Source: an uncultured Actinomycetes bacterium (lineage in GTDB: Bacteria; Actinomycetota; Actinomycetes; Nanopelagicales; Nanopelagicaceae). Taken from it: DNA of 56,276 nucleotides. The stretch lies in the NCBI GenBank assembly GCA_903843225.1, contig CAIMOX010000016.1, positions 103,358 through 159,633 of the forward strand. The letters run 5' to 3'. Under the pieces are notes generated by a model. That model did no database searches and was not told the DNA's origin. It saw only the letters and a list, made by a program, of their open reading frames with translations. Each line of letters starts with the position of its first letter. The stretch's first letter is position 1. Below are positions 24,373 to 34,002 of the stretch, piece by piece. Made by a program: the position numbers and the translations under genes.

Positions 24373-25415
24373 TTGATTTACGCTCTGATACCGTCACTCT
24401 TCCCTCGCCTGAGATGCGTAGCGTCATAGCGAACGCACCTGTTGGCGACGATGTGTATGGTGATGATCCAACCGTCAACGCTCTTCAGGAGCGAGTAGCT
24501 GCACTCTTTGGTAAAGAGGCTGGACTCTTCACACCGACCGGTTCACTGAGCAACCAACTTGCCATACGTTCATTGGTTAAGCCTGGGGAAGAACTACTGA
24601 CCGAGACCGCATCCCATATTGTTCGAGCAGAACTTGGTGCCGGCGCAGTATTTAGCGGAATCACGACACGAACCTGGCCGTCACAAGATGGCATACTTAA
24701 AGCTTCACAACCACTTGAGATTGCCACGCCAGATGCTGGCCCATACTTGGTATCCACGACTGCGATCGCAGTTGAGAACACCCACAATTTTGGTGGTGGC
24801 ACAGTTCAATCCATCGATGAGATTGCGAAGTTACGAAAAGAGTCCCAAGCACTTGGAATCACCATGCACCTTGATGGTGCGAGAATCTGGAACGCACATA
24901 TTGCGACCAGAACATCGTTCTCTGAATTCGGACAATACTTTGACACCATCAGCGTCTGCTTCTCAAAGGGACTTGGTGCACCAGTTGGTTCAATGATGCT
25001 CAGCACAAAGGAGCGTATTGTCGAAGCTACCAGATGGCGTAAGCGCTACGGAGCCGGCATGCGTCAGATTGGAATCCTCGCTGCCGCTGCTGATTACGCG
25101 ATTACGCATAATATGGAGCGGTTATCAGAGGATCATGCTCGAGCCAAAGCGATTGCATTGGCTTGTGCAGAGGTTTCACCAGAGCTCATAGACCCATCTC
25201 TTGCTCATACCAATATCGTTGCGATTAACCTGCGTCAGACAGGTAAAAGTGCGCCACAACTTGTTGCCGAGTTAAAGGAGCACGGAATTCTTGCCGGCGC
25301 AATGGGCTCTCACCTACTCCGCCTTGTCACGCATATGGATTTTGATGATAACGCGCTTGAACAAGTTCTCTCAATAGTCCCAGAATTATTAAAGAGCGCC
25401 CTCGTGGCGAAGTAA
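24369..25415 (+). CDS. ltaE: Low-specificity L-threonine aldolase
   Basis: A PLP enzyme of 348 residues that splits threonine or allo-threonine to glycine and acetaldehyde. [31 protein letters not shown] near 25-40, [13 protein letters not shown] near 55-67, [11 protein letters not shown] near 135-145, [11 protein letters not shown] near 163-173 and [14 protein letters not shown] with the PLP lysine near 199 are the family landmarks. Its last 27 bases overlap the convergent ogt gene. It is the third gene of the nfo-transporter-aldolase run. Confidence 0.92.
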   Translation: MIDLRSDTVTLPSPEMRSVIANAPVGDDVYGDDPTVNALQERVAALFGKEAGLFTPTGSLSNQLAIRSLVKPGEELLTETASHIVRAELGAGAVFSGITTRTWPSQDGILKASQPLEIATPDAGPYLVSTTAIAVENTHNFGGGTVQSIDEIAKLRKESQALGITMHLDGARIWNAHIATRTSFSEFGQYFDTISVCFSKGLGAPVGSMMLSTKERIVEATRWRKRYGAGMRQIGILAAAADYAITHNMERLSEDHARAKAIALACAEVSPELIDPSLAHTNIVAINLRQTGKSAPQLVAELKEHGILAGAMGSHLLRLVTHMDFDDNALEQVLSIVPELLKSALVAK

Positions 25416-25862
25416 TAGCTCTTTCGTTTCAACGCCGAACCCGTAATTTCCTAGTGCTCCACCACTTTTTACAATTCGATGGCACGGAATGATTGGCGCA
25501 ACTAAGTTCTTTCCGCAGGCGGTTCCGACTGCTCGTACTGCAGCAGGTGATCCAATCTTCTTTGCGAGATCTGCATAACTCCACGTCTTGCCGACCGGAA
25601 TCTTGCGCATCATCTTCCAGACATCTTGGGAGAATTCAGTACCAGGTTGGCGTACTTGAATGCCATTGATAGCGCTTAAATCGCCATCAAAATAATTCTG
25701 GATGAGTTCAGTGATAATTGGAATCTCCTTAACATCCTTCACGCCAATTTTGAACTCTGAATCATCCATTCTTTGATGGAGGTCATCGAAACTTCGAAAC
25801 CCAGCTGCTAACAAGAGATGTTCGCGCGCAACCAGGAAGAGCGTCCCTGCGGGAGTCTTCAT
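25389..25862 (-). CDS. ogt: Methylated-DNA-protein-cysteine methyltransferase
   Basis: A suicide repair protein of 157 residues that removes alkyl groups from O6-methylguanine. The active site PCHRIVKSGG follows RAVGTACGKNLVAPII near residue 105-130, and IPVGKTWSYADLAKKIGSPAAVRAVG is the conserved helix-turn-helix region. The ATG at 25862 (MKTPAGTLFLV) begins at the normal Ogt position; a GTG at 25880 would add six residues. The 3' end overlaps ltaE by 27 bases on the other strand. Confidence 0.9.
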   Translation of the reverse strand: MKTPAGTLFLVAREHLLLAAGFRSFDDLHQRMDDSEFKIGVKDVKEIPIITELIQNYFDGDLSAINGIQVRQPGTEFSQDVWKMMRKIPVGKTWSYADLAKKIGSPAAVRAVGTACGKNLVAPIIPCHRIVKSGGALGNYGFGVETKELLLRHEGAL

Positions 25863-25930
25863 CTGAGATTGCCAAAGCACCGTCTAACCCTAGACCTGAT
25901 TGAACGGTAAGGGTAGAGAGAAGGTGAGAA

Positions 25931-27274
25931 TTAACGGTCGCGCAACATCTCAGCTACGAGGAAGGCAAGCTCTAGGGATTGAGTATGGTTCAAGCGAGGA
26001 TCGCAGGCTGACTCATAACGTGTTGCAAGATCGCTCTCGGAGATCTGCTCCCCGCCACCCAAGCACTCGGTAACGTCATCGCCAGTAAGCTCAATATGTA
26101 CTCCACCCGGATGCGTACCAACCGCCTTATGAGCTTCAAAGAAGCCACGTACTTCATCCATAACATCATCAAATTTTCTCGTCTTGTACCCGGTAGTGCT
26201 CTCAAAAGTATTTCCGTGCATCGGGTCGCAAACCCACAGCACCTTCGCGCCTGACTCTTGTACCGCTCTGAGTAGAGGTGGGAGCTTCTCGCGTATTGCT
26301 CCTGCACCCATGCGGGTAATAAAGGTGAGTCGGCCAGGCTCATTTGTTGGATTGAGCTTGGCAATCATGGCAAGAGCATCTTCTGGTGTCGTCTTTGGTC
26401 CAAGCTTGATACCGATCGGATTTTGAATCTTCGAAGCGAAATCCATGTGTGCGCCATCCATCTGACGGGTGCGCTCACCAACCCATAGGAAATGAGCCGA
26501 GACATCGTAAGGAAGATCAGTGCGGGAATCGATGCGCGTCAGTGGGCGCTCATATTCCAGGATCAGCGCTTCATGGCTTGAGTAGAAATCGACCGACTTA
26601 AATGATTCGGGATCGACGCCAGCAGATTCCATGAAGGCAAGTGCTCGGCTAATCTCATTCGCCATCTCTTCATAACGCGCACCAAAACGCGGATCCTTCG
26701 CAAAGCCCTTGTTCCAGGTATGAACCTGGCGCAGATCTGCAAAACCACCTTGGGTAAATGCGCGAACTAAATTAAGGGTTGCCGCGGAAGTGTTGTACAC
26801 CTGGACCAATCGCTCTGGGTTTGGTGTACGTGATTCAAGTGTAAATTCAAGATCATTGACAGCATCACCGCGATAGGCAGGAAGTGTCACGCCGTCTCGG
26901 GTCTCGTCGTTGTTGCTGCGGGGCTTTGCAAATTGTCCAGCCATGCGGCCGACTTTGATAACAGGAAGGCTTGCAAAGTACTGAAGCACTGCCGCCATCT
27001 GCAAGATTGTCTTGATGCGATTACGAATAGAATCCGCATTCGCCGCGGCGAAGGTTTCAGCACAATCGCCACCTTGGAGCCAGAAAGCTCTCCCCTCTTG
27101 CGCCTCTGCAATACGCGCTTTCAAATTATCGCACTCACCCGCGAAGACAAGCGGTGGTAGCTTTGAAAGGGTCGCGACTGCTGCTTGAACTGCATCGCCG
27201 TCAACTCCCCCAGGCCATTGGGGTTGCTGAGCAGCGACAAGGCCTGGAGTGAAGAGGTTATCTAAAGTGGTCAT
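25931..27274 (-). CDS. 3-deoxy-7-phosphoheptulonate synthase, class II
   Basis: The first enzyme of the shikimate pathway, joining phosphoenolpyruvate and erythrose 4-phosphate. The 447 residues carry the class II landmarks: WPGGVDGDAVQ, FAGECDNLKARIAEA, FWLQGGDCAETF with the metal cysteine near residue 87, KVGRMAGQFAKPRSN near 123, FYSSHEALILEYERPLTR near 230, WVGERTRQMDGAHM near 268, VWEW-like CDPMHGNT near 355 and GGVHIELTGDDVTECLGG near 400. The class and length are those of Mycobacterium AroG. It is monocistronic or follows pfkA by about 40 bases. Confidence 0.93.
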   Translation of the reverse strand: MTTLDNLFTPGLVAAQQPQWPGGVDGDAVQAAVATLSKLPPLVFAGECDNLKARIAEAQEGRAFWLQGGDCAETFAAANADSIRNRIKTILQMAAVLQYFASLPVIKVGRMAGQFAKPRSNNDETRDGVTLPAYRGDAVNDLEFTLESRTPNPERLVQVYNTSAATLNLVRAFTQGGFADLRQVHTWNKGFAKDPRFGARYEEMANEISRALAFMESAGVDPESFKSVDFYSSHEALILEYERPLTRIDSRTDLPYDVSAHFLWVGERTRQMDGAHMDFASKIQNPIGIKLGPKTTPEDALAMIAKLNPTNEPGRLTFITRMGAGAIREKLPPLLRAVQESGAKVLWVCDPMHGNTFESTTGYKTRKFDDVMDEVRGFFEAHKAVGTHPGGVHIELTGDDVTECLGGGEQISESDLATRYESACDPRLNHTQSLELAFLVAEMLRDR

Positions 27275-27315
27275 AATGTAATCGTAGAGATAGTTACCTG
27301 GCTCTCGCCGAGTAA

Positions 27316-28341
27316 TTATCCGAAGAAGACCCCGGCTTCCGCATAGAGAGCAGGCTGAACTAACTTGAGTTCAGTGGTAGCAGATGCAAGGGGCACTCGT
27401 GCAATCTCAGTGCCGTGAAGAGCCATCATCTTTCCAAAATCACCTTCGTGAATTGAGGTAATCGCCTGCAGGCCAAATCGTGTTGAGAGGACTCGGTCAA
27501 AGGCGGTTGGTGTTCCGCCACGTTGAATATGGCCAAGAACAGTACAACGGGTCTCATACTTCGTCTTCTCGGTGATCTCGGCTGCGAGCCAATCGCCGAT
27601 ACCAGATAACTTCACATGGCCAAAGGCATCAAGGCTCTGATCTTTAATCACCATATCGCCATCTTGTGGGATTGCACCTTCTGCGATCACGATAATGGGT
27701 GCACGGTTTGCTGCAAATGAGGCGTGGACATATTCACAGACCTTCTCGACCGAGAATTTCACTTCAGGAATCAGTACCGCTGCTGCACTGCTCGCCATTC
27801 CCGAGTGGAGCGCAATCCAACCCGCATGGCGACCCATCACTTCAACCACGATTGGGCGGTGATGTGATTCGGCAGTTGTGTGCAGTCGATCAATTGCTTC
27901 CACCGCGATGTTGACCGCAGTATCAAATCCGAATGTGTAATCGGTATTATTTAAATCATTATCAATTGTTTTAGGAACGCCGACGACTTTGACGCCAAGT
28001 GCATCAAGCTTTGTGGCGACGCCTAAAGTATCTTCGCCTCCAATTGCGATGAGTGCATCGATACCGTGTTTGGCGAGATTATCTTTGATCTTCTCAACGC
28101 CGCCCTCAATTTTAAATGGATTGGTTCGGGATGAGCCGAGGATCGTTCCACCCTTAGGGAGGATATCGCGGACCGTCTCCAGGTTGAGCTCCATGGTGAG
28201 CCCCTCAAGTGGGCCCTTCCAACCATCACGGAATCCAATTAAGTCATAGCCGTACTCTTTAACGCCCTTAGTCACTGCTGCGCGAATAACTCCATTGAGG
28301 CCGGGGCAATCTCCGCCACCTGTAAGAACACCAATACGCAT
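27316..28341 (-). CDS. pfkA: 6-phosphofructokinase
   Basis: A glycolytic kinase of 341 residues. MRIGVLTGGGDCPGLNGVIR, IGGEDTLGVA near 97-106, VPKTIDNDLNNTDYTFGFDTA near 120-140, VEVMGRHAGWIALHSG near 163-178 and GHIQRGGTPTAFDR near 270-283 are conserved. The ATG at 28341 follows GGAG (28351-28348). The ED in GGEDTLG and the lysine in VPKTIDND are positions linked to phosphoryl-donor choice; actinobacteria have both ATP- and PPi-using enzymes with similar residues, so the donor is left open. A small hairpin and a palindrome lie upstream. Confidence 0.9.
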   Translation of the reverse strand: MRIGVLTGGGDCPGLNGVIRAAVTKGVKEYGYDLIGFRDGWKGPLEGLTMELNLETVRDILPKGGTILGSSRTNPFKIEGGVEKIKDNLAKHGIDALIAIGGEDTLGVATKLDALGVKVVGVPKTIDNDLNNTDYTFGFDTAVNIAVEAIDRLHTTAESHHRPIVVEVMGRHAGWIALHSGMASSAAAVLIPEVKFSVEKVCEYVHASFAANRAPIIVIAEGAIPQDGDMVIKDQSLDAFGHVKLSGIGDWLAAEITEKTKYETRCTVLGHIQRGGTPTAFDRVLSTRFGLQAITSIHEGDFGKMMALHGTEIARVPLASATTELKLVQPALYAEAGVFFG

Positions 28342-28373
28342 GTAAATCTCCAAATAAGCTCGATGATAACGTC

Positions 28374-28388
28374 GCCACCAGCGGTGGC
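28374..28388. repeat. Small perfect hairpin in the pfkA/xylB divergent region
   Basis: GCCACC-AGC-GGTGGC forms a 6-bp GC-rich stem with a 3-base loop about 35 bases upstream of the pfkA start. It could fold in the pfkA leader or be part of a regulator site. Confidence 0.5.
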
Positions 28389-28404
28389 TCTTTCATTCAC
28401 AAAT

Positions 28405-28418
28405 GGTCAACGTTGACC
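28405..28418. promoter_or_regulatory. Palindromic operator candidate between pfkA and the xylulokinase gene
   Basis: GGTCAACGTTGACC is a perfect 14-bp palindrome with a central CG, the form of a LacI- or ROK-type operator. It lies 22 bases before the xylulokinase ATG, where a -35 region would be, and about 65 bases before pfkA. A regulator of sugar use acting on both genes is inference; no regulator gene is in the window. Confidence 0.45.
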
Positions 28419-28427
28419 CCTTAAGTC

Positions 28428-28440
28428 TACCCTTGCCCCT
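28428..28440 (+). promoter_or_regulatory. Putative -10 element for the xylulokinase gene, leaderless type
   Basis: TACCCT (28428-28433) matches TANNNT and is followed by seven bases before the ATG. No Shine-Dalgarno precedes the start. The expected -35 position coincides with the palindrome at 28405-28418. Confidence 0.4.
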
Positions 28441-29826
28441 ATGCCTATAGTTGCCGGTGTCGATAGCTCGACCCAATCCGTCAAAGTGGTAATCCGCGAT
28501 GCAAAGACCGGTGAGCTCCTCCGCGAAGGACGTGCTCATCACCCCTCAGGTACTGAAGTGGATCCAGCAGCGTGGTGGGACGCGCTAGAGGAGGCAATAT
28601 GCGCCGCTGGCGGACTAAGCGATGTGGATGCGATCTCTATCGGCGGGCAACAACATGGCATGGTCGCACTCAATGCGGAGGGAGAGGTCATCAGACCCGC
28701 CTTGCTCTGGAACGATACAAGATCTGCTCCGCAGGCCACTGCTCTCAATGAAGAATTTCCAGATATCTCCCAGCGGACAGGTTCAGTGCTCGTTGCATCC
28801 TTCACCGCAAGCAAGGTTCGATGGCTTGCCGAACACGAACCAGCTCATTCGGATCAGGTTGCAGCAATCTGCCTCCCACACGATTGGCTCTCTTGGAAGC
28901 TCACTGGAAGTAAAGATGTTGCAGATATCTTTACCGATAGAAGTGATGCCTCTGGAACTGGTTACTTTAACTCGGTGACAAACTTGTACGACAATGAAAT
29001 ATTTCACGCTGCTCACAAGAGTAGGTCGACCACCTATCTTCCAAAGATTATTTCGAGTGAAGAATTTGGCGCAACCACTCCATCTGGCATAAAGATTGCT
29101 GCAGGTGCCGGAGATAATGCCGGGGCGGCATTTGGTTTACAGGCAGAACCCGGTGATCTCATAATCTCACTGGGTACTAGCGGTACCGCTTTTGCTGTCT
29201 CAGATACCCCAACCCATGAGGAAACTGGGGAGGTTGCCGGCTTTGCAGACCTGACCGGGAGATTCTTGCCTCTTGTCTGCACACTCAATGCGGCGCGAAT
29301 ACTCGATGCGGCCGCGGAAATTTTACAGTGCACTCATGATGAGCTTGGCGAACTTGCCCTCTCTGCCGCGCCTGGTGCCAATGGACTCAGCCTCTTGCCA
29401 TACTTTGAGGGAGAGCGCACCCCGAACCGTCCGACTGCAACCGGCGTTTTAGCAGGACTGACATTGGCCAATTCAAATCCTCGCGATATTGCTCGCGCTT
29501 ATGTCGAAGGGATGCTCGCCGGTTTAGTTGATGCCGCTGACTCATTGATCCACCGCGGAGTTCAAGTCAATCGTGTCTTCATTATTGGTGGTGCGGCAAA
29601 GAACCGCGCTATTGGTGAGATTGCATCTGCTCTCTTTGGCCGCGAGGTCTTGATACCTCCTGCAGGTGAATATGTTGCAAATGGCGCTGCCCGGCAAGCT
29701 GCGTGGGCCCTTTTAGGGAGCGCACCGCAATGGAATTTAGGTGAAGTTGTACACATAAGTGCTGCGCCAACACCTGAAGTCATGAACAAATATCGCCGTT
29801 TGCGCGATCAGACTGCGCATTGGTAA
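28441..29826 (+). CDS. xylB: Xylulokinase (FGGY family sugar kinase)
   Basis: A FGGY kinase of 461 residues. AGVDSSTQSVKVVIRD is the first phosphate loop, ISIGGQQHGMVALN near residue 67-80 and RPALLWNDTRS near 86-96 match xylulokinase substrate-site residues, LPHDWLSWKLTGS follows near 144, ISLGTSGTAFAVS near 240 is the ATP-site motif, and IIGGAAKNRAIGEI near 381 closes the second domain. It phosphorylates D-xylulose for entry into the pentose phosphate pathway. No xylose isomerase gene adjoins it, so a related ketose substrate is possible. Confidence 0.85.
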   Translation: MPIVAGVDSSTQSVKVVIRDAKTGELLREGRAHHPSGTEVDPAAWWDALEEAICAAGGLSDVDAISIGGQQHGMVALNAEGEVIRPALLWNDTRSAPQATALNEEFPDISQRTGSVLVASFTASKVRWLAEHEPAHSDQVAAICLPHDWLSWKLTGSKDVADIFTDRSDASGTGYFNSVTNLYDNEIFHAAHKSRSTTYLPKIISSEEFGATTPSGIKIAAGAGDNAGAAFGLQAEPGDLIISLGTSGTAFAVSDTPTHEETGEVAGFADLTGRFLPLVCTLNAARILDAAAEILQCTHDELGELALSAAPGANGLSLLPYFEGERTPNRPTATGVLAGLTLANSNPRDIARAYVEGMLAGLVDAADSLIHRGVQVNRVFIIGGAAKNRAIGEIASALFGREVLIPPAGEYVANGAARQAAWALLGSAPQWNLGEVVHISAAPTPEVMNKYRRLRDQTAHW

Positions 29827-29835
29827 CGGCCGAAA

Positions 29836-30702
29836 ATGAGTAGAAAAAACTGGTTTCTCTTTCTCACCGTGGGTCTCTTGTGGGGAATGCCTTATCTTTT
29901 GCTGAAGGTTTCCGTGCGTGAACTTTCTGTACCTGTGATTGTATGTAGTCGTACTTTTATTGGCGCACTAATACTTGTCCCCATTGCGCTTCATCAGCGC
30001 ACTATTATTCCAGCCCTAAAAAAATATCACTTCGTGCTTTTTTATGCAGTACTTGAGCTCTTCCTTCCCTGGGTATTGATCACATCTGCAGAGCAGAAAG
30101 TTCCTTCAGGGCTAGCGGGTTTACTGGTTGCCACGGTACCTATCTGGTCATCAATCCTCGCCTCCTTGAGTGGCGACAAGACTGTCTGGCATTCAAAGCG
30201 ATTAGGCGGAATGATCCTTGGTTTTGTCGGCGTATTACTGGTTGTCGGCATTGAGAGTATTCACTCCAATCAAAATCCTCTCGCGATATCGATGATTCTG
30301 ATCGCTTCACTCAGCTACGCCTTAGCGGTATTTACTGTCACTAGAAATATTCCTCAGATTGATCCAATCGCGATCAACGGCCTAGCAATGCTCACGACTG
30401 CAATTTTTTATCTACCCTTTGCTCTGCTTACACTTCCAAAACACAGACCAAGCGCTCACGTAGTCTTATCGCAAATTACCTTAGGGCTCTTACCTACAGC
30501 GCTCGCCTTCTTCCTCTTCTTTGAACTACTTCGAGATGTTGGACAGGCGCGAGCATCCATGGTGACCTACTTGAATACGGCATTTGCAGTTGTGCTCGGA
30601 GTAGTAATCTTGAAAGAACCTTTGACGCCAGGAATCCTCATAGGGCTACCGTTAGTGCTGATTGGTTCTTACTTTGCCGGCCGAAAGAGCGTTACTCAGT
30701 AA
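29836..30702 (+). CDS. EamA family (DMT superfamily) transporter, second copy
   Basis: A 288-residue membrane protein with about ten helices in two EamA repeats: LTVGLLWGMPYLLLKVSV at the start and YLNTAFAVVLGVVILKEPLTPGILIGLPLVLIG near the end. It starts 9 bases after the xylulokinase stop and is probably co-transcribed. It is not close to the transporter at 23.5 kb outside the family motifs. Its last 11 bases overlap the convergent era gene. The substrate is unknown. Confidence 0.82.
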   Translation: MSRKNWFLFLTVGLLWGMPYLLLKVSVRELSVPVIVCSRTFIGALILVPIALHQRTIIPALKKYHFVLFYAVLELFLPWVLITSAEQKVPSGLAGLLVATVPIWSSILASLSGDKTVWHSKRLGGMILGFVGVLLVVGIESIHSNQNPLAISMILIASLSYALAVFTVTRNIPQIDPIAINGLAMLTTAIFYLPFALLTLPKHRPSAHVVLSQITLGLLPTALAFFLFFELLRDVGQARASMVTYLNTAFAVVLGVVILKEPLTPGILIGLPLVLIGSYFAGRKSVTQ

Positions 30703-31600
30703 AGCCCATCCGTGCTAACGCCTTTGGATCGCGCTGCCACTCTTTTGATACTTTAACGTGAAGCCCAAGGAAGATTTTTGCATCAAGAAAGGTCTCGATA
30801 CTCGCGCGCGCAACTGTGCCGATCGCCTTCAAGCGCGAACCTTGTGGTCCAATGATTATTGATTTCTGGCTGTCGCGCTCTACATGCAGGGTCGCATGTA
30901 TATCGTAGAAGTTTTTACCATCGCGTTTTGTGAACTCATCGATTGTGATCATGACTGAGTGTGGAAGTTCTTCGTAGAGATCTTCAATCGCTGCCTCGCG
31001 AATTAATTCGGTGATAGTGAGCTCACTCGCCTGGTCGGTTGAAATATCTTCTGGGTAGAGGGAGGGCGATTCTGGCAGCGCTGCTGCGAGCAGCTCTAGG
31101 AGTAGCTCCGTCTGCTCCTCACGCTTAGCTGAAACCGGGACTACTTCACGAACAGTGAGGTTCAGGCGCTCCATAAATTCTGAGACTTCAACGAGCTTGG
31201 CAATCAAGATCTCTGGTTTGGTCGCCTTATCCACTTTAGTTACCGCTATAAAAATATTTTTAATATGGCCCAACTGCTTGACGATGAATTCATCGCCAGC
31301 ACCAATTTCTTCATCAACTGGTAGGCAGATCAGTGCAGCATCAACAGACTCAAGGTTTTGCGCCACCATCGCGTTGAGTCTGGTGCCAAGCAAGGTCTTT
31401 GGCTTATGTACACCAGGTGTGTCAACGAGGATCATCTGATAATCGGGTTTTGACACGATCCCGCGAATTGGATTTCGCGTGGTGTTGGGATGATGCGAAG
31501 TGATAACAATCTTCGTCCCAACGAGGGCGTTAACAAGCGTGGACTTACCCACATTAGGGCGGCCAATGACGGCAACAAATCCAGCTTTATGTTCACTCAT
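30692..31600 (-). CDS. era: GTPase Era
   Basis: A ribosome-assembly GTPase of 302 residues binding 16S rRNA near its 3' end. G1 is GRPNVGKS near residue 13-20, G2 includes HHPNTTRNPIRG near 37-48, G3 is DTPGVHKP near 60-67, and G4 is TKVD near 122. The C-terminal KH domain carries IIGPQGSRLKAIGTVARASIE near 250-270. It is the last gene of the long minus-strand block and follows dprA by 15 bases. Confidence 0.95.
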   Translation of the reverse strand: MSEHKAGFVAVIGRPNVGKSTLVNALVGTKIVITSHHPNTTRNPIRGIVSKPDYQMILVDTPGVHKPKTLLGTRLNAMVAQNLESVDAALICLPVDEEIGAGDEFIVKQLGHIKNIFIAVTKVDKATKPEILIAKLVEVSEFMERLNLTVREVVPVSAKREEQTELLLELLAAALPESPSLYPEDISTDQASELTITELIREAAIEDLYEELPHSVMITIDEFTKRDGKNFYDIHATLHVERDSQKSIIIGPQGSRLKAIGTVARASIETFLDAKIFLGLHVKVSKEWQRDPKALARMGFTE

Positions 31601-31615
31601 ACGAGAATTGTCTCA

Positions 31616-32488
31616 CTACAACGGGGAGAGAAACTCCACAATCTCTTGGACTGACGAGACGAGTTCTGCCTTTCTCTCATTGATGAGGCGGTGGCAACCC
31701 TCACTCGAAGGCGAAGTAATCAGACCCGGGACCGCCATGACCGGACGCATTAACTCAGCAGCATCTCGTGCCGTTCGCAGCGAACCACTTCGATGAGCAG
31801 CTTCAACGACGAGTACTCCACGCGAGAGTGCAGCGATTAAGCGATTGCGGATAAGAAATCGATGTGGGGCGGCCGGGACACTTGGAAGCACCTCTGAGAG
31901 CAGAAGACCGTGAGTTGCGATCTCAGAGAAGAGTCGATCGTTACCTGATGGAAAGATGCTACGCACTCCCCCGCCGAGAATTGCAATCGTATCTCCTTCG
32001 ACTGCCAAAGCTCCACGGTGAGCTGCGCTATCTATACCAAATGCGCCACCACTTGTGATCAACCAGCCTTGGTCAACGAGCGTCGCTGCAAATTCACTCG
32101 CTACTCGCGATCCATACTGAGTCGGATTCCTCGTACCTACAATTCCGATCGATCGATCGGCTCCCTGGAGTATCTCTCTATTCCCAAGGCCTATTAAACC
32201 AAAGGGTGGCGCACCTAAATCGTTAAGTTGCAGCGGCCAATCCTCCGATTCTGGGGTTAAGAAGAATGTGCCTTCAAGTTGGTCAATCAGTGATTCAACT
32301 GAGATCTCGGAGAGTCTCTGTGAGATCTTCTCCCCTGCATGTCGACCACCCGCGTAGTGAAGGGATTTCAAGCGATCGACAAGCTCAGCTGCGCCATGTG
32401 TGGAAAGCTCGCTACTCCAATATTTGGAGTTTCCTTCGATAGCTGCAATCAAAAGTAAACGTGCCTTCTCCTCTTCTGTCACGATCAT
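31616..32488 (-). CDS. dprA: DNA-processing protein DprA (Smf)
   Basis: A 290-residue Rossmann-like protein that binds incoming single-stranded DNA and loads RecA in transformation. GIVGTRNPTQYGSRVASEFA near residue 112-131, GWLITSGGAFGIDSAAHRGAL near 137-157, ILGGGVRSIFPSGNDRLF near 166-183 and FLIRNRLIAALSRGVLVVEAAHRSGSLRTARDA near 214-246 are the family motifs. The start overlaps the comM stop by ATGA. Whether the host is competent cannot be judged; no com pilus genes are present here. Confidence 0.93.
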   Translation of the reverse strand: MIVTEEEKARLLLIAAIEGNSKYWSSELSTHGAAELVDRLKSLHYAGGRHAGEKISQRLSEISVESLIDQLEGTFFLTPESEDWPLQLNDLGAPPFGLIGLGNREILQGADRSIGIVGTRNPTQYGSRVASEFAATLVDQGWLITSGGAFGIDSAAHRGALAVEGDTIAILGGGVRSIFPSGNDRLFSEIATHGLLLSEVLPSVPAAPHRFLIRNRLIAALSRGVLVVEAAHRSGSLRTARDAAELMRPVMAVPGLITSPSSEGCHRLINERKAELVSSVQEIVEFLSPL

Positions 32489-34002
32489 AGGAAAGTTCCT
32501 TCTCGCATCAGGTATGCCAGTTCGACATCATCACGAGTTGGGCGAAGGTGGCCCGATAAATCTGCAATCGACCAAGCGACTCGAAGCACCTTATGGAATC
32601 CACGAGCACTCAATCGCTCGGCATCAAGTTCTGAGTGGAGAAAGGACATTCCTTCACGCTCTGCTTTAAAGCGCGATCTCAAATGAGCCGAAGGAATTTT
32701 TGAGTTAATACTCCAGGACTCTCCGGCGAATCTGGTAGCAGCAATTGTGCGAGCTGTGACGACTCGATCCCGCACGATTTGACTTGATTCGCCATGGATC
32801 TCAGATGCCATCTCAACGCGAGTAGGCGCCTCAACAAAGGCCCGAATATCTATTCGATCAAGGAGCGGACCGGATAACTTCTTGAGGTAATTTCGAATTT
32901 GTAGGGATGAACAGGTGCATCCCCGACCGCGACCGTTGAACTTCCCGCAGGGACATGGATTTGCTGCGAGCACCAAGAGAAAACTTGCCGGGTAGGTGAC
33001 AGTTCCGACCGCTCTGGAGATCGTCACGCTCCCGGATTCGAGCGGTTGCCGGAGAGCATCGAGCACACCACTTGCACACTCTGGTGCCTCATCAATAAAG
33101 AGGACTCCTGCATGTGCCAGCGAGACCGCCCCGGGTTTTACCGCGTGTGAACCTCCGCCAACCATGGCAGCCGTTGTCGTCGTATGGTGAGGCGCAACGA
33201 ATGGGGCGGTATGTGTTAAAACTCCACGTTGAGCAAGTGATCCAGCAACGGAGTGAATAGCACTTACCTCAAGCGATTCCTGCGCCGCGAGTGCAGGCAG
33301 GATTGATGGCATCCGCTCAGCCAACATTGTCTTTCCAGTTCCGGGTGGGCCGATTAAAAGTAAGTGATGACCGCCAATAGCGGCTATCTCTAGCGCCTTA
33401 CGTGCCGCTGACTGCCCAACGACATCTACCAGATCAAGCGTCTGCGCTATCTCTGTGTTCTGTGCTTGGAGTTCGTAACTTCTCACACCACCTTCATTTA
33501 AATACTGAACTAAATCGGATAAGTGATCAAACCCATGGATCTCGATAGAAGGCACTGCCCGTGCCTCGTAGTAATTGCTCATGGGCACAATCGCGCAGTT
33601 AGCGCCAAAAGTGAGTGATGCGATCAAGGTAGGCAAAACTCCGCGAATAAACCTGATCCCGCCATCGAGGCCAAGTTCACCCATTAATACAGTTGACTCT
33701 GGAATGTGATGTGGAATGAGACCTTGAGCTACCAGCAATCCGATTGCGATAGGAAGGTCGTAATGCGATCCACTCTTTGGCAGCCATGCCGGCGATAGGG
33801 AGATCGTTACCTTCTTATTTGGCCACGGTAAGCCACTGTTGAGCAAGGCTGATCGCACACGCTCGCGAGACTCAGTGAGAGCGGCATCTGGGAGTCCAAG
33901 CAAGGTGTAACCGGGAAGTCCGTCGGAGATATCTACTTCCACATCGACTTGGTGCCCGATTAATCCTAGGAGAGCAACAGTTCGAACTTTTGCAAGGGCC
34001 AT
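32485..34002 (-). CDS. comM: YifB/ComM family AAA+ ATPase (Mg chelatase-like)
   Basis: A hexameric helicase-like ATPase of 505 residues that supports branch migration during uptake and integration of DNA in transformable bacteria. The N-terminal Lon-like fold includes ALLGLIGHQVDVEVDISDGLPGY. Walker A is LIGPPGTGKTML near residue 217-228, Walker B is VLFIDEAPE near 297, and NPCPCG with the cysteine cluster FNGRGRGCTCS near 345-362 is a family mark. It is coupled to yraN by TAATG and to dprA by ATGA. Confidence 0.93.
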   Translation of the reverse strand: MALAKVRTVALLGLIGHQVDVEVDISDGLPGYTLLGLPDAALTESRERVRSALLNSGLPWPNKKVTISLSPAWLPKSGSHYDLPIAIGLLVAQGLIPHHIPESTVLMGELGLDGGIRFIRGVLPTLIASLTFGANCAIVPMSNYYEARAVPSIEIHGFDHLSDLVQYLNEGGVRSYELQAQNTEIAQTLDLVDVVGQSAARKALEIAAIGGHHLLLIGPPGTGKTMLAERMPSILPALAAQESLEVSAIHSVAGSLAQRGVLTHTAPFVAPHHTTTTAAMVGGGSHAVKPGAVSLAHAGVLFIDEAPECASGVLDALRQPLESGSVTISRAVGTVTYPASFLLVLAANPCPCGKFNGRGRGCTCSSLQIRNYLKKLSGPLLDRIDIRAFVEAPTRVEMASEIHGESSQIVRDRVVTARTIAATRFAGESWSINSKIPSAHLRSRFKAEREGMSFLHSELDAERLSARGFHKVLRVAWSIADLSGHLRPTRDDVELAYLMREGTFL

